DNA from: Ctenosaura bakeri
Lineage: Eukaryota; Chordata; Lepidosauria; Squamata; Iguanidae
Direction of reading: 5' to 3'
DNA length: 64,000 nt
NCBI GenBank assembly: GCA_948474755.1
Contig: CAOLHI010000623.1
Span: 310,001 to 374,000, forward strand
Position numbers and translations under genes: made by a program. This document shows positions 10,977 through 25,900 of this stretch, piece by piece (position 1 is the first letter of the stretch; each line of letters starts with the position of its first letter). The notes beneath the pieces were generated by a model that saw nothing but the letters and a program-made list of their open reading frames with translations, did not search any database and was not told where the DNA came from.

Positions 10977-13900
10977 GTAACTCAGAAGGAGAACGTAAAG
11001 TGAAACATACCATTTTGGGTTGGACGTGTGCAAGCGCATGTACATATGTTGCTTTCTTAATTATTTTTAAATGCATCCAACAACAGTATGAGTCAAACTG
11101 AATGTGTACTTTGATCTCAGCAGGAACACTTGTTAACATACCTTCCTTGAGCATGTCACCCATAATGATAACCTTAACATTTCTATAACTCCTTAGAACA
11201 TTAAAGTGCTTCATATAGGTTATCACTGTAATCTTTACAGTGATCCTGTATGTAGATCCATATCGTTATTCCCATACTACAGAACAAAATTAGCCCAGTG
11301 CGCTGCCCCAGTCTGAAATCAATAGTGAGGAGGACAACAGGGGAGGGGAGAGAAAGATAAAAATAAGTAGGGGTGGGGTGGGAAAAATAAGGCCCCAGTC
11401 AAGGACAGTGTACCACCACCTGATTTTTTCATCCAATAAAATGGGAAATGGAATGATTTGGGAGCCTAAAGGAGGCATAATTTGCTGTGTAAGGGCTTGT
11501 TTTGTCTCTGCCCTGTGGCTCTTTCAGGCCTGAATTAGCCTTTAAAAATAAAAACAAAAGAAAGAAAGAATCTGAAGTGACCTTCCCCCTCCAGTGTTTT
11601 TTTTTTAAATTAGATCTCAAGTGGGAAAACATTTAATTGACAGTCTTGGCAATTAAATCTGTACAGTAGAAAAAATATTTGCCTTTCTGGATTGTGCCCA
11701 GGTTAAAGAAGATCTGAATTGTAATGAACTTGGTAACCCAAATCCATTTTCTAGTGCCAGCTAAAATAGACCCAGTTGATTGACCCAGTAGATTCAGTTG
11801 GCCTATTCTTGTTTAAAGCAGTAGTTGCATTTAGGCCAAGGCACTTAAAGTACACTAGAAAATATTTCTCTTAATTCTGCTCTTGTTATTGCACATTATA
11901 AAATTTATTATGAAAGATTATTTATTAGAAATAGCATTAATAACAAGTATGTTAGCCTAGTGTTAGAAAAAAACATTATGGCGGCTGATTCTGGCATTTT
12001 TATAGCAAATTGAACATTTTTATGTCAAGTAAGACTTGTAATTTATAAGAAAAGAAAGAATCAATCCCAAAATCAATGCACTTTTTATTATATCTGATTA
12101 AACAAAGCTCCAAATTTTCAACTTCTTTGCTCTTGACTCAAGCACAATGGTAAAACCATAAGTGTTCCTGCAATTCAGAATTAAAAAAAAAATATTGGAG
12201 GCTATGTGTAGTATTTTTCCCTTTCATTGATGGCCTCCAACTACTTAATATCTTTAGTGCTTTTACCGGAAACAGATTCTCAGTGAAGTTGGCATTGTGT
12301 TTCAGGCCCAGCTTGCTGTTCTGGCTTTAGGAAAACTGGGACACTCCTGCCTGCGGTTGCCTGGCAGCTGCAGAACATGCCTCTCTGGATCACATACAAA
12401 TTCCCCTGGATTGATTAGCTTTCCTTGTTCAATGAGTAGCCTGACCAAGCATATAGGAAGTCAGGTGATGCTGAGAGCTGCGGACATAAACTGGATTAAT
12501 GAGTACAGCCAATTCAGAGCAAGATCTTCAAAAATCTTTTTCTTTTCATTTATGGATGATTATTTACAAGAAGATGGAATTTCAGGGAGCAGATGACCAT
12601 AGAAGCTTCATAAAACAGATTGGCGCTTCCAAGGGCTAGATTAGGTCTAGATTTAGACCCATAGTCTAGGGCTTTGGTCAAGGCTTCTGCAGTTTCTTGT
12701 AGTCAGTCTTTGCTGTGTTTGAGTAATGATGCGTATAATCATACTTGTGGGTTCTGCCTGTGTTCTGGAGATAGAATTATCTGCATAGATCAGGTGTGTT
12801 GGTGTTCTGTTCACCTCCTCCAAGGAAAAGAGTAATTAAAGGAATTGACCTGTGATAGGTTAGAGCTGTGCATGTTTCAGATGGCTATCAGCTCACAAAT
12901 TCCGAACATTAGAGATTATCACAATTTGCCTTGACTGCAAGGAATATTTCAACAGGTTGGACTATAGCAGTTATTTATCATATCTTAAGGCATCTCTTAG
13001 AACATCTTCAGGACATTGTTATAAACTATATTAAGATATTCTCATGTAACATAAAGAGCCCCAAATCCTCAGCACCAAGGGCTGATCTTTGTGGCTTCAG
13101 AAATCATGCTTTTGGAGCAGTAGATGATAGTTGTCTTTTGAATAGATAGTAAGACTCACTTTTTCTTTCCCTTTTCTCTCTCTTTTTAGAGGACACATGG
13201 TAGGGAAGCCTATCTGAGTGAACCAGCTGATTCTGGGAAGACAACATATTACTTTGTGTTACCTTTTGATTGGTTAGGTGTGCCCACAGTCCCTTCTGAG
13301 AAATCCTGTAGAAAATGTGATTCCTGGGCTTCTGTAAGGATGATGACCATGCAGTGCATCATGTATGGAAACTGAAGCATTAGGGGCTTTTTGGTATATG
13401 TTCTGTCACAATCTCTGACAAAAAAGAAGCAGCTGGTGATAGGCCAGCCACCACAGCAAGCAAGCGTCTTTAGGGAAAAAGGCCTGACTCCTAAAAAAGG
13501 CTTCTGGGTCCAGCTTTTGTGCTGGTCTATGCAATACACAGACAAATCTTTTCTGGTGGGCTATACATTTTTTTTTAGATTGCTCCTCCTCTTTTACCTA
13601 CTCTCAGCTCAGTAGGAGGCATATCTGACAGTTCTAAGCTCCCAACCATTATGTCTGTGATCTCCTCTCAGTTTAAGCTCTTCCTTCTGTAGAGAAGAAG
13701 AGAGTGCCTACCTTGTCTTTTCTGCCAGATCTCTGCAGCCTGAGAGAAGGAAGCAATTGTGTCTTCCCGCTTCTTAGTAAAGGAAATGGAGATGACTTCA
13801 AGTAATTATCTATTGCTCCAAGCAATTATCCATTGTTGCATAAAGCTGAGTATAGGCTGACTGGAATCTTCTTCCCTAGCCTTGTCAGAGCTGCTTCTCA

Positions 13901-16900
13901 AGGGAAGAGGAAAAAAATTGTCCCATGTTTCTAGTAGGACTGCCACTCTCCACCATTGTTTCCCCTGATTTGTACTGTTAAGAAGGACAAAAGAAAGGTA
14001 CCTGCCAAAAACAGTGACTCTGGTTGTGTTCTCTGGCTTACCCTCTGTAATGTGAAGTAACCTTTCCATTATGACAGGACCACAGTGCGATAATTTCATG
14101 ACAGATGATAAGTTACATGTACTATGGAGGTGGAGAATTTGGCACAAGAGTGCTGTTTTTGACAAGAAGCTTGTGGCTCCCATAATATAGTAATCATTCT
14201 GTCCTCCCACACACAGATGCAGCAGCTGAACCTTTTTCCACCACAGATGTCTCAGCCAGGAAAAGTTCCAGCTGCTAAATATCTGTGCATTGGGGTACTC
14301 TTAAATGCAGGAACAAGGTCACTGAGATAGTGTGGCAAATTTTCCCTCCTGTAATCTATCACAGGATTACATACACAGTCAAATTAAAGGATCAGCTTTG
14401 TTCCCTAAACTCAGGGAGAAGTGCTCAGCCGCTAGGTGGATTTCCTGAGACAGGAGGAAGTTGGGCAGCTTTGCATTTACATGAAAGAAATGTTCACTCT
14501 GTACTGGGAACAGTGTGTGATACTCTCTTTTCCTTTGCAGTGCGGCAGAACTTCATGGTTTCTTCCAGGCAAACAGTGTGATTTACCTGGCCCTGATATT
14601 TGAGAACGAGTATTCTTTCTTGGGAAGAGAGGTGACTATTAATTAACTGATGGATATGTTCATTACAGCAGGTTTGTCAGTAGCCAATTGCCTCACCTTC
14701 TGAGTCAAATCAGAAATTACAAATGCACAAAGGGACAAATGAAGGCAGTGGAGAGAGGCCATTCACAGAATTTATGATTTAAAACAATCACATTATGTAC
14801 ATTGAATACACACAGTGCAGGATGTAATGCTCACTTGAGAGTCTAGATAATTTATCAGTGTCTCTTTTGCCTCCACTGATTTCTTGTCCTGTTTGCTGTC
14901 AAGGGTGGATATTCCCTATTCACCAAGTAACTCAGGGCCAAATTAGGTGAAGTGATGGTATCCATGGTCTAAATCCCTTTTATGAAACCACAGTGCAATA
15001 TGAAGGTAGTTTGCATTAGGAACACGGTACTAGAGGAAGGAAGGAATTATCCCCCAGCTCTTTTATACCCCATTTCAGAAAATGTGTCCCATGATAACAT
15101 ATATTAGTCTTCAGGTTGCATATTTAAAATTCTTAACCTGTAGTATATAGCAGCACTGGGGAACTTTTGAGATTCTAGATGCATTTGACTACTGATAGTC
15201 CCTTACCACTGACTGTGTTGGTTGTGGCTTCTGGGAGTTGACAGCCAACTATCTGGTGAGTTACATACCTACTCCTGGTATACAGAATGTTTTTCTGAAT
15301 GTTGATGCCTAAAAATGAGGTAACTTTTAGCCTTATTTAAAGTTAGCAGACTCTTTATTGCAGAATTCAGAAAGCAACATAGACAAATTACAAATAGGGA
15401 CAGTATTCTTGAGAGGGAAGCCTAGGTAGCGCTTTCTGCTGATTGGCACCTCCCATCTGTAATCACAAGGAAGTCTTGTTGGTTTTTCCACAACAGTTGC
15501 TTATGCAAGAGCAGCTAGAATAATATTCTTTTAAGAGAATAATCTCAGTATCCTCAGCAAAAGTCAGCTTGGATTTAACAGACAATGGGGTATTGTACAC
15601 TTGCATAAACTATTGGATCAACCTGTCCTGACAGGCTAAGCTAGGACTTCTGCCTGTAGATCACAGACTCAGGGCAGCTAAGTTAAGAAAGTGTGTGGTC
15701 CTTTCGTGCCAAATATATTAATACGTGGCAACAGGGTGTGAATCCAGGTACATAGTTCTACAGTACTCGTATATGATGAGAGCCCCATGACACAAGAACT
15801 TGCACTGTAGATACTCAGAGGCACACACACAAACACACAGGGAGGAACAGGCCCTGGTTTTTTTTATGACTCCAGTGTTTATCTTGGCAGGTAGATTCTC
15901 TCAAGAGCTGGGCAAAAGAGATCAGGGAGTATTGGCTTCTGAAAAAAGAAAAAAAGAGGAAAAGACTAAGGAAAGATAGGGACAATCTTCATTGTGTGTA
16001 TACATCTTATGTCCCCAGTTTTCTGTATCTGTTAGTGGAGGAGATTTTCAGATTCTGAACAGACCTAATTCTGGTGCAGTGTAGTATTTAGCTAGAACTT
16101 GGGCTAAACTGGACTCTGTGTTAGATATATCATTTTCCTGTCTTTTTTTTTAACACCAATCCAGATGGATCTGAATGATTGCATATGAGTGGGAAAGTGT
16201 AATATCTCCATCTCGTTTTTTTATTTCAAAACTCTTCCTCCCCTCAAAGGATAAACACATGGAAATAATCCTCCAGTTGTTGCTAATAGGGGTTGGGTTT
16301 TTTTTAGCCCTGTTGGTGGGGAGGATTTTGAAATAAAAAACAAATGAAGGGGTATTAAACACCCATGTCCATGTGCAGTGGTCCCCACCTAGGCTGGGGC
16401 TATTTGTGCTTGCTTTAACACAAAAAGGGACTTTCATATGTGGCTTAGCCATTTGTTGAGGGCTGTTTTAGTGACTGAGGCACTGCAATATTGGGACTGC
16501 ATTTAGATGAAAATGGTGCAGGGGGAGAGGCAGTAATGAAGTAAGGAGGGAGGAAAATCATATGTTCTTCTGAATTTTTCTGTCCTACTTATGGTTTGTG
16601 TCCTGTTTAACTCTTTAGTCCTTACCCTTTTGAAATTTGGCAACATACTCACATTGAGCAACTAGTTTCCATGGCAAGGTTGCTGTCTCTTCTGTTAAAA
16701 AGGAGTGGGATTAAGAAATGAGAACATTCCTTCCTCCTCCAGCACACCTGTGCCATTCCTGGTTTACTTGTATTAACTCAGAGTCACCCACTTTCTTTTT
16801 TTACACACATAAACATGCATGCATACAAAAACACAAACTTAAGATTAAATGGTGTGAAGTCATTGCAGGTTACGTTACTTCCTTTGCTGTGCTATTGGAG

Positions 16901-19900
16901 TGAGCTGGCTTTGATGTGGTGTAAATTTTATGAGCCACGGAAGGACTGTTGCTTGGCCAAATTGATACATGAAGATGCAACAGGTAGATGTTAATTATGC
17001 AAATCAATTGGAATGGCAAGATCGTGCACTTAATAGACGTTCATGGCCCAAGCAATGAGAAATCAATGTTTAATGAAAGCTTATTCAGAAAGACATCAGA
17101 TCTGGACTTACAAAACCTGATTTGCATGGGCAATTGGAATGGAATTGTTGATTCTAATAAAGATAAGTGTTCTAGTAAAGGAATACCTAGAACTTTTTTT
17201 GAAAAACTATACAAAAGTCATTGGGTTAATAGATGGTTGGGGATATTTGTAGAAACTATTCCAATTTCAGAGAGTATACTTTTTAAAAAAATTATCATGA
17301 ATCTTTTTCTAGAATAGATAAGTTTTGGATTTCTAAGAAGATGGCCAACTAAATAAGGAAGATCAATATTTTGCTAGAAACTTTTCAGACATAATCTTAC
17401 TATGATGTCTCTGAAAACAGAACAGATTGAGTTTAGATTGAGACTTAATGAATATCTGCTTTTAAAGAGGGAAGTACTACAACAGTGTAAACAGGAACTG
17501 AGGAAATTCTTTGAGCTGATTTTAAATAAATACTCTTAAAAGTAGTTTGGGATGCAAGTAAAACCTATATGAGAGGACAATATATTAAATGTGGATCAAG
17601 GATGAAAAAAGATAGAGATGCAAAAGAGAGTAAATATAAAATCTGGAGGGAAAACTTAAGAAAAATTTTTGATAAAGGGGCTTAACAAAAGATTAAGTTA
17701 CTTCAACAACAATTTTTGCTATTTACAGTCCAAGAAATTAATGTCAAACTACTATATCTTAAACAAAAGAACTTTTGAATTTGCAGAGAAGCCCAGGAAG
17801 TGGCTATCTTGTAAGTTGAGACGAGAAAGGGTAAAGAAATCTAGCACAAAGATGAGGAAGAAAGATGAGTGGGTAATGGACAATTTGAAAATATTAAAAA
17901 CCTTTGAGGAATATTACAGAAGTTTATATATGAGGGACAACGAAAAATTTCAGATCTGGAAAACTACTTGGGCGGACTTCAATTGGACAAACTAAATCTG
18001 GAACAAAAGCATTGGACCTGTGACAACTATGGAATTTCTTGAAGCAATTAAAAAGATTAAATTGAGAAAATCACCAAGCCCAGGTGAACTATTTGCAGCA
18101 TATTATAAGAAATTTGATGATGAGTTAACTTCAACTATTAAAGATGGTATGTGATGAGTTATTAGGTAAAGGACAGATGCCACATTCTTAGAGAAATGTC
18201 TATATTGCACTGATTCACGAAGAAGACACAGAATGGGACATTAACAAAGAATTATATACCAATTTCATTATAAAGTATAAAATATTTACTACTATTCTGG
18301 CTAACAGATTATGGAAACATATTGTTCAGAATAACCATGGAAATCAGAGTGGATTTTTGCCAAAAAGACAATTAAGGAGTAATGTAAGAGCTGTTCTTAA
18401 TATTACCAAATGTTTGGAATATTTGGAATATCATAATAAAGAGGCTACTTTGATTTTCCTGTATGCAAAGAAAGCGTTTGATAATATTTCTTGGAACTGC
18501 CCATTTCAAATATAGGAGAGAATGGACTTCGGTGAAAATTTCATTTGGGCAATAAAGACAATATATTCTGTTCAGAAAGCCCAGATTTTGGTAAATGGCA
18601 ATGCAACAACACCAATTGAGATATTAAAAGAGAACCAGTGAGTGTTGTCTCTTCTCACCTGTGCTGTTTATTTTGGCATTGGGGACTCTGTTGAGAGATA
18701 TCAGACAAGATGATAGAATTTGTGGAGTGAAGGTAAAAAAAAAAGGTTAAGGGCTTGTGTAGATACTCTTGTGATAAATGACACAAAATACACTTCTAAC
18801 TCATGGATTAGTGGAAGGAATGGCAAGCTTGTACTTGCATTTAGCAGAACATCTTTCAAGGCAAGCTTATGAATGTAGCCTTTGTACATAATCAGGTGCA
18901 CTGCATGGTTGAGATTCAGGATGTCTGCATGCATCCAGGCTATACTTTACAGATGTCCCATTAAGTGATCAACAGTTGAAATGGGTCCAGTGTTCAAGGT
19001 CTCCCATCCCTCTCCACATCTTGAGTGTGTATTTGGAAGGAGAATGTCATCCAAACAACACTTACATAAAATGGGGAAACGGGACATGGCCCAGATCCAA
19101 GAAAAGCAAGAGTGCATCAGGGAATGTTCACTGCTATTTAACAGTGCAAGATAGGTGAGAGTTGGGAAAGGTACTCTTAGGAGATGATAGATTTTGAGAT
19201 AAGGAGTTAGAAAAAGAGATGGACATGACTTGTGGCAGTCAGCTGTAAAAGCTTAACTCTTTAACAGTAACCAGTGCAATATCTGATCTTAGGTGACTCT
19301 GGATATGCTCCAGTTTGAGAACGTTGCAGTGCGGCGAGTTCTGAAGAGCAATGAAGAGCTAGTGAGGAGGTTCAACGTAACTACCTTCCCTGCTGGCTTC
19401 CTGCTTGTCAACAATGGCTCTTGCAGCAGCATCCCTGTGTGAGTGGCTCTGTGTTTTCCTTAGGTTATGTGTTCTTACGCAACATTCATTTTAGTGTGAA
19501 TAAATTGTTTACAATCTGTATTCATCTCTTTTGACCTGCAACAGGAAATAAGTTTGTATTTCCAGGCTGAACAGAAGCTTAGTGGTTATGGATTAGTCAG
19601 AGATACATCTAAAGGAGTTTGCATACAGTTTACCAAATACTTGTTGCTGTCAAAGCACTGTGCATTTCAGCAGGCCTTGCAGGATGGTACTGTGCAAACC
19701 CTGTAATAATAATGACTGTGTTTGCGCTTTAGTGGATTGTATACTTTATGTGAACTTTAGAGTTCAAAACTAGAAGATCCTGAATGTGATCACTTGAATA
19801 AGCCTAAAACCAGCAAGCGGAATAAATGATACATAGCAGACGTATTTGTACAAATGTATTTAATTAACTTAAGAAACACTGAATGTTAATTAAATACATT

Positions 19901-22900
19901 TGTACAAATGCATCTGCTACATATCATTTACTCCACATGTTGGTTTTAGACTTACTCAGGTGACCACATTCAGGATGTTGTTATTGAGCAGGTTAGTATA
20001 GACCAAGGAGTGGGGTGACTGGGAAAGCATTGGAGGTCCCAATAGCAGCTGAGGGATTATAATGACTGTGGTCTGAAAAAGTAACTTTACAAGTCCTGGT
20101 AGTTATTCTGACCTTAACTTGAGAAAGAACTGGTAGCAGAAGTTTACAGCAATGGCAGGTCCTTTGGTAGTGTGACTGTGTGGTGATTCCTGTTCTGCTT
20201 TGAGCAACTGTTGATGGCAGTGAGAGCCCTGCTCCTTCTTGGTGGCAGTGACAGGAGATCAACCCATCATGGCTCCAGATTATGTGGAATCCCAGTTAAT
20301 CCCTGTGAGGAGTTCTCACCCTGCCAATTTTGAAATACCTTTTGGAAAACTATCTGTGTGTGTTCACACACTGCTTCAAAGAGATGCTAGTTGGGAATTT
20401 GCTAAAGGGTTTTACAAAACTCAGAAAAGTTACCTTTTCAGACCACAGCTTCTAGAATTTTCCATCTGGCATGGTTTGGTTTCTGACAGATTCTGGGAAC
20501 TGTAGTCTAAAATGGTTATTTTCCCAGGGTGTGCGGTTTTTGTTTCAGGACTCTTTACCTGTTTCTGTGTAACAGTTCACCTTTGGCCATCTGAAGAACA
20601 GGTACATCTCTGCAGGGCCCTTGATACTCTTGTCTGGCCACCTGCCATTGCAGCAGAATGCCAGCCTTGGTCCCTGATATTTCCAGGTCTGTTACAGAAG
20701 AAGGCCTCAGACAAAAGCATTGCTAAAGGCAGCTGCTTGGACATTCAGGTACATCTCCAACACTTTGGCTGAGCTTTGCAGGATAGTTTATCCTCAGGAG
20801 GGAGGATCTTGTTGTATCTGAGGCCAGGATCCTGAATCTCTCTTTGGGGTGTGGCTTGAGTGGAGAGGTTTGCCAGAGATGAAACCAACAAGTGCAAATG
20901 TTTTCTCTGTTTATGGAGGGTGTGGGTGTATCTTGATGGTTGCCTAGTGAAGCATCAGGTATGCTGTTGTTACAGACAGGGCAATGACGTGCCTGTTCTG
21001 CTCTTGCCATTACATCTCACATCTAGATCCTACAAAGCTCTCCAAAGCAACCCTCCCCAACCAGTCACCCTCCAGTTGTGTTTGGTCTACAAATCCCATT
21101 ACCCTCAACTGTCATGGTCACTGGAGATAGTGAGAGGTATAGAACCACACTTCTGGATGGCACCTGACTGGAAATGACTGATCTATCCCATTTTCCCCAA
21201 GGTTATTTAAAGAAGGGAGAGCAGGGGGAATGATTTGAGGAGTGAGCCCTAAATCCAGTGCTAGTCACAATTAGAGTACAGTTGGTCCTCCGCATTTGTG
21301 GGTTTGACTTCCACGGATTTGATTATTTGATTATTCTCCAGCCCCTGCCCCCCCACCTCAGGTGCTTCTTTTCTGGGGGAACTCTCCCTCTTGGAGGCTC
21401 TGATCAGGCTGCACAGCCCTTTAAAAACCTGCCTCTGGTCCTCCTCGTCCTCCACCAGCCACTGCCTGAACAGCTAAGAATGGCTCACAGCCTGATTTCT
21501 CAGCACCAGAATGCTCTCTCAATGTCCCCCAACACCCAAGGAAGGAGATGGGCAAGAGAAGAAGTCTAGGGCCACCATGTCAACTCACCCCCTTTCCCTC
21601 TCCTTTCCCTGACCTGGTTTGGACCCTGGGTGCCTGGTCTCCCCACCATGCCTCAGCCTCCATCCCGCAGACACACACATACATTTTGATATTTGAGATT
21701 TTTCCACTTTTGCGAGGGTCCTGCGCCCCTAACTCTAGCAAATGTGAAGGGACAACTGTAGATTCATTGAAACAATTGAATTTAAATAGGTTTTGCCTTA
21801 CCATTCAGTAGTTGATTCAGCAGACCTACTTTGTTTGGCACTAACAATTGGATTTAGGTCAGGCAGAAAAGTACAGAGCTTGTGCTTTAATTAAAATTAA
21901 AGTTTGGCCCCTGTTTGAGGTTGGGGCTCAGATCGCCCCCTGAATATGCAATGATTGAAGACTGCTATTCTCTGTAGAAGTTATCTGTTCTCACTGGACA
22001 TATCTATAACTTAACTGGATTAGCAGAAGAAAAAGAAACCACCTGGGAATTGTAGTTCTGTGAAGGACTGATGCTAAAGATCTGCATGGTATGCCACCAA
22101 AGTATACTAGAATTCCCAGGAATTTTTTGAAGAAGCTGTGACAGCAAGAGTAGTATAAAACCAGCACATGCATTGCATAGCTGTGTGCCTTCTGTCATTT
22201 TAGTTCAGTCTACGTCATTGTACAGAGACATCTGTCCATGCCACGCAATTGTGTAAGGAAAACCTGCAGGTTTGCTTGTTTTAAAAAAAATATATCTGGT
22301 CTGAACAGCAGAACCAAGAGAATTACTATCTTAGCTGACAGGTTCATGACATGCAGTCACAGTTTTTGAACTCTTCATTTTAGCTACTCACGTATTCTCA
22401 GAATTTCAGTAGTGTTTAGCATGGTAGAATTAACATAGTATATCAGCATTTTCATACTTGTAGAAATATCTTTCTAGTAAGGTGAAGAAAATGATAGAGC
22501 TTCCAAAGGCCAGTTTCTTCTTGTTGCTGTGTGCCTTCCAACTTATATTTCCAGCTTATGGTGGCTGTAAGGCAAACCTATCACAGGGTTTTCTTGGCAA
22601 GATTCGTTCAGAAGGTTTGTTCAGAAGTTCAGTCTTTACTCTCCTCTGAGGCTGAGAGAGTGTGACTTGCCCACGGTCATCCAGGGATTTCCATGGTGAA
22701 GGGGGAATCCAGATCCTAATCTCCAGAGTTGTAGTCCAACACTCAAACCACTACCTCACACTGGTTCTCGTGGCCAGTTGCTTCTATGCCTGAATTGATT
22801 TGTAGAACACAGATGACTTTAGAGAAGAAAGATGTTTTGTTCTTTCTTTCTCTCTCTGGATACAGAATTGATTAAATTCCCTTTGTTTCTGTTTTCTACC

Positions 22901-25900
22901 ACACAAACATGCACCACAGAGTAGTGGAAGAGAAGTTACTTACATATTTGTTCACTACAAAAGGATCCAGTTTCACAGCTTCACATGGCTCAGTTACCCA
23001 TCCTTTCCCCCACCCCCATGCTGGCTGAGTACTTCATCCTCTGCACTCACCTGGGGTACCTTTTCTGACCACTTATGTCGTGATCAGGCAGTTTTCTCTC
23101 CCCTAGCCACCCATCCACTCTCCCTGGTATTCTTTCTCACAGAACTAAAAGTTCTTTTCCTCTCCTCATCCACACAAGTGATCTTCTTCTTTCAGCCAAC
23201 ACCCTATTCTAGTGCTGCTTTGCTTGCCTTCTGCTCTTTCTCTCCACTGTGCACATTTTTTTCTTTCTCACTGGCTTTTCTCTCTCTCTGTACCCCAGTG
23301 CTCGTTCATTCTGTCTCTTTCATCATTGTCCTTTTACCAGGTGGCAGGGCCCTATCCTCTTTGTCTGTTAGCTTTTTCAAAAGTTCAGTGGTCCTGCAGA
23401 GGTAAACAATAGTTTTATCTGACCTCTTGTTTTCTCCTTTTTGTCTCTGTCGCTTGTAGAGGCTCTCTGGAGAAAAGAATATAACAGGCCTAGTTGAACC
23501 TTCCTCTTTGCTGGATAGGGCAGTCTGTCAGTTAATGGCTGAAGATGATATTTTAGGGTACAAATCAATCTAACTCAGCCATTTTATAGATCAAAAAATC
23601 AAAATGTCACTTAGGGTGCCCTCAATTATGCATGCCACATTTCAGGCATCTAAGTTTCATGGTCTTGGTGTTATGGCAGAAATGGACAGGAACACAGAAA
23701 TGTAGATGGTCTTTTTTGTTAGAATGCATAGGTAAGTACCAATGACAGGGGTTGTTGGACTTCCCATTATTGGGTCAGTGGGGAAATTGAGGCTGAAAGA
23801 GTGGAACTTATCCAAGGACATCTGGGCTTTACATTCAGTCCAAGTCTAGTATTGGTCAACTGGATTATGCCTCTCATGACTGCTCTATTACCTTCTTTTG
23901 TCAGGGCTTTAAGTTGCCTTTGGAAAAATGCAGTCCATACCTGCAGTGGGCAGCCCAGGAGCTATGTCAGATGGCAGGCTGGGATGCTTAGAGATGGACC
24001 CACCCAATAACAAGAAGTAACAAGAAGTTTTAGATAATAAGCCTACATAGAGAGGCAGTGCTCCTTGCATTAGATGAGGGGAACAGGCAGCTGTTGGGGA
24101 AAGGACCGTCACAGTGAATGTTCTTTATACCAATACTTCTCCTCCCCTCAACAAAAAAAACAACAACCCACTGGTGTAAAACTGAGGCAATGAAATGCTT
24201 GAGTCTGTGATTCCAGTGGCCCGTACCACAGTGACTTCACCTAAATCTTAGCTACCTTCAGTTTCTCTTGTGGAGTGGTCTGTGTTTGCTTTATGAACTT
24301 TGTATAATAATACTTTCCCCTAGCTTGTGTAAAGGAGATTTTGCTGTATTTCTTTTGGGATAAGAAAACCATTCACCTCAGGGTTGCCCTAAGTCAGAAA
24401 TGACTTAGAGGCACACAGCAACAATGGAGTGTGATCTGTGAAACCTGGAAGACATTTAGCTTTATATACATGTGTTTACATTTACACAGGCGTGCACACA
24501 CACATTGCACCAACACACATACATAAGTATACAGACACTGCCACCTCTCAGCTGCTCCTCCACGTGGTTTTCTAATTGCAGAAAAGTTCATTAGGATCCA
24601 GACAATGGCTGGTTCTGAGATGCTGGCAGACAACAATGGAACCTGTGCTGGGGCCCTCTGGCAGATTCCTGCTACTGAATAGCACATTAAATAGCAAGCA
24701 GATGGTATCCCTCCCCCAAATACATTCAGCTTTTAGCGGATGATTGATGTCCACCTGGCAGTGAAGGCATTAGTGTGACAAGGAAAGAGAGCACCCTGGC
24801 ATGGCGATTTCCTTAGGAGGATGCCTGGAGAGTTAATGGCACCACTCATTCCTGTACCAAAGGGAAATAAGCCTTTGCCACTCTTCTTGTAGCAGGTTTC
24901 CTAACTGGTGTGTGGAATTTTCAGAGCCTCTCCTAAAAACTGTTGATGCAGGCAGTGAGCCGCACTGAAGGGTGTCACTTTGCTTCCCTCATGCCAGTTT
25001 CATTCAACAGGAGAGCCATTGTTTTCCTTGTTGCAGAGCTGGTGGAGGAGAAAATTGTTTGTAATGATGCCGTCTCTTGGCCATCTGCTTGCAGAGGGGC
25101 ATCGGGCTGAGGAAGCAATGTGAAAAGAGAGTTCTCCTGATGGTGATTCCCTTGAGGCTTTGCTGCTGGCACCATCACTTCCTACCTCACTGGGTGCACT
25201 TGGTGCTGCTTTGTGTTGTAGGAGGAATAGCTTTTTCCCACTAGGGTATTCAGAGTTTCCTGCCTTGAACCGCCTCGCCTACAGATGAGTGGATGGTGGA
25301 GGCTTGGTTTGTCCTTTGTTGATTCTGTGTGACAGATATATCTGAGGTTAAGCAGAGCTGGAAGGTTATGTTTGGTGTTTTGTTTATTGCTTGTTCTGGT
25401 GTTAAGGAAGGTATATTGTTCATTAATTAAAAAAAAAAGATTAGGTTGATCAAAGGCTAGCATAAAACTTGAAAAATTCCTGCCCAAATTTCTCCAAAAT
25501 GTCCTTGTAAAGGAACTTTTAGAGGTAACCTGAAAAACCTAGTCACAACAGTAATTTCATTCTCACTTGTTCTGTTCCTCTTTAACTATAACATTGTCCT
25601 GCCTTCATTATGAAAAGAAAACTCAAGCAGTTATACTGATTTGCTCCTTCCAGGCTCAAGATTTCAAGAAGAGTCGAGTAAAATCAGAGAGAAAGAATAA
25701 AAGCAATACTGTGTGTTTACATTTCTTCTGCTTAGGTCTAGTACATCCAGAGAACGTGAGGCTGATGATATGAACTATGGCTTCTTCCTCTTTCAGTATT
25801 AAAATAATTGTTATTTCCCTCATAAGAAAATATATTATCATTTTTGCCCTAAGGCTTAAATATGGTACAGGACTGTTCCTCATATGTGTCATGGTAGGTG

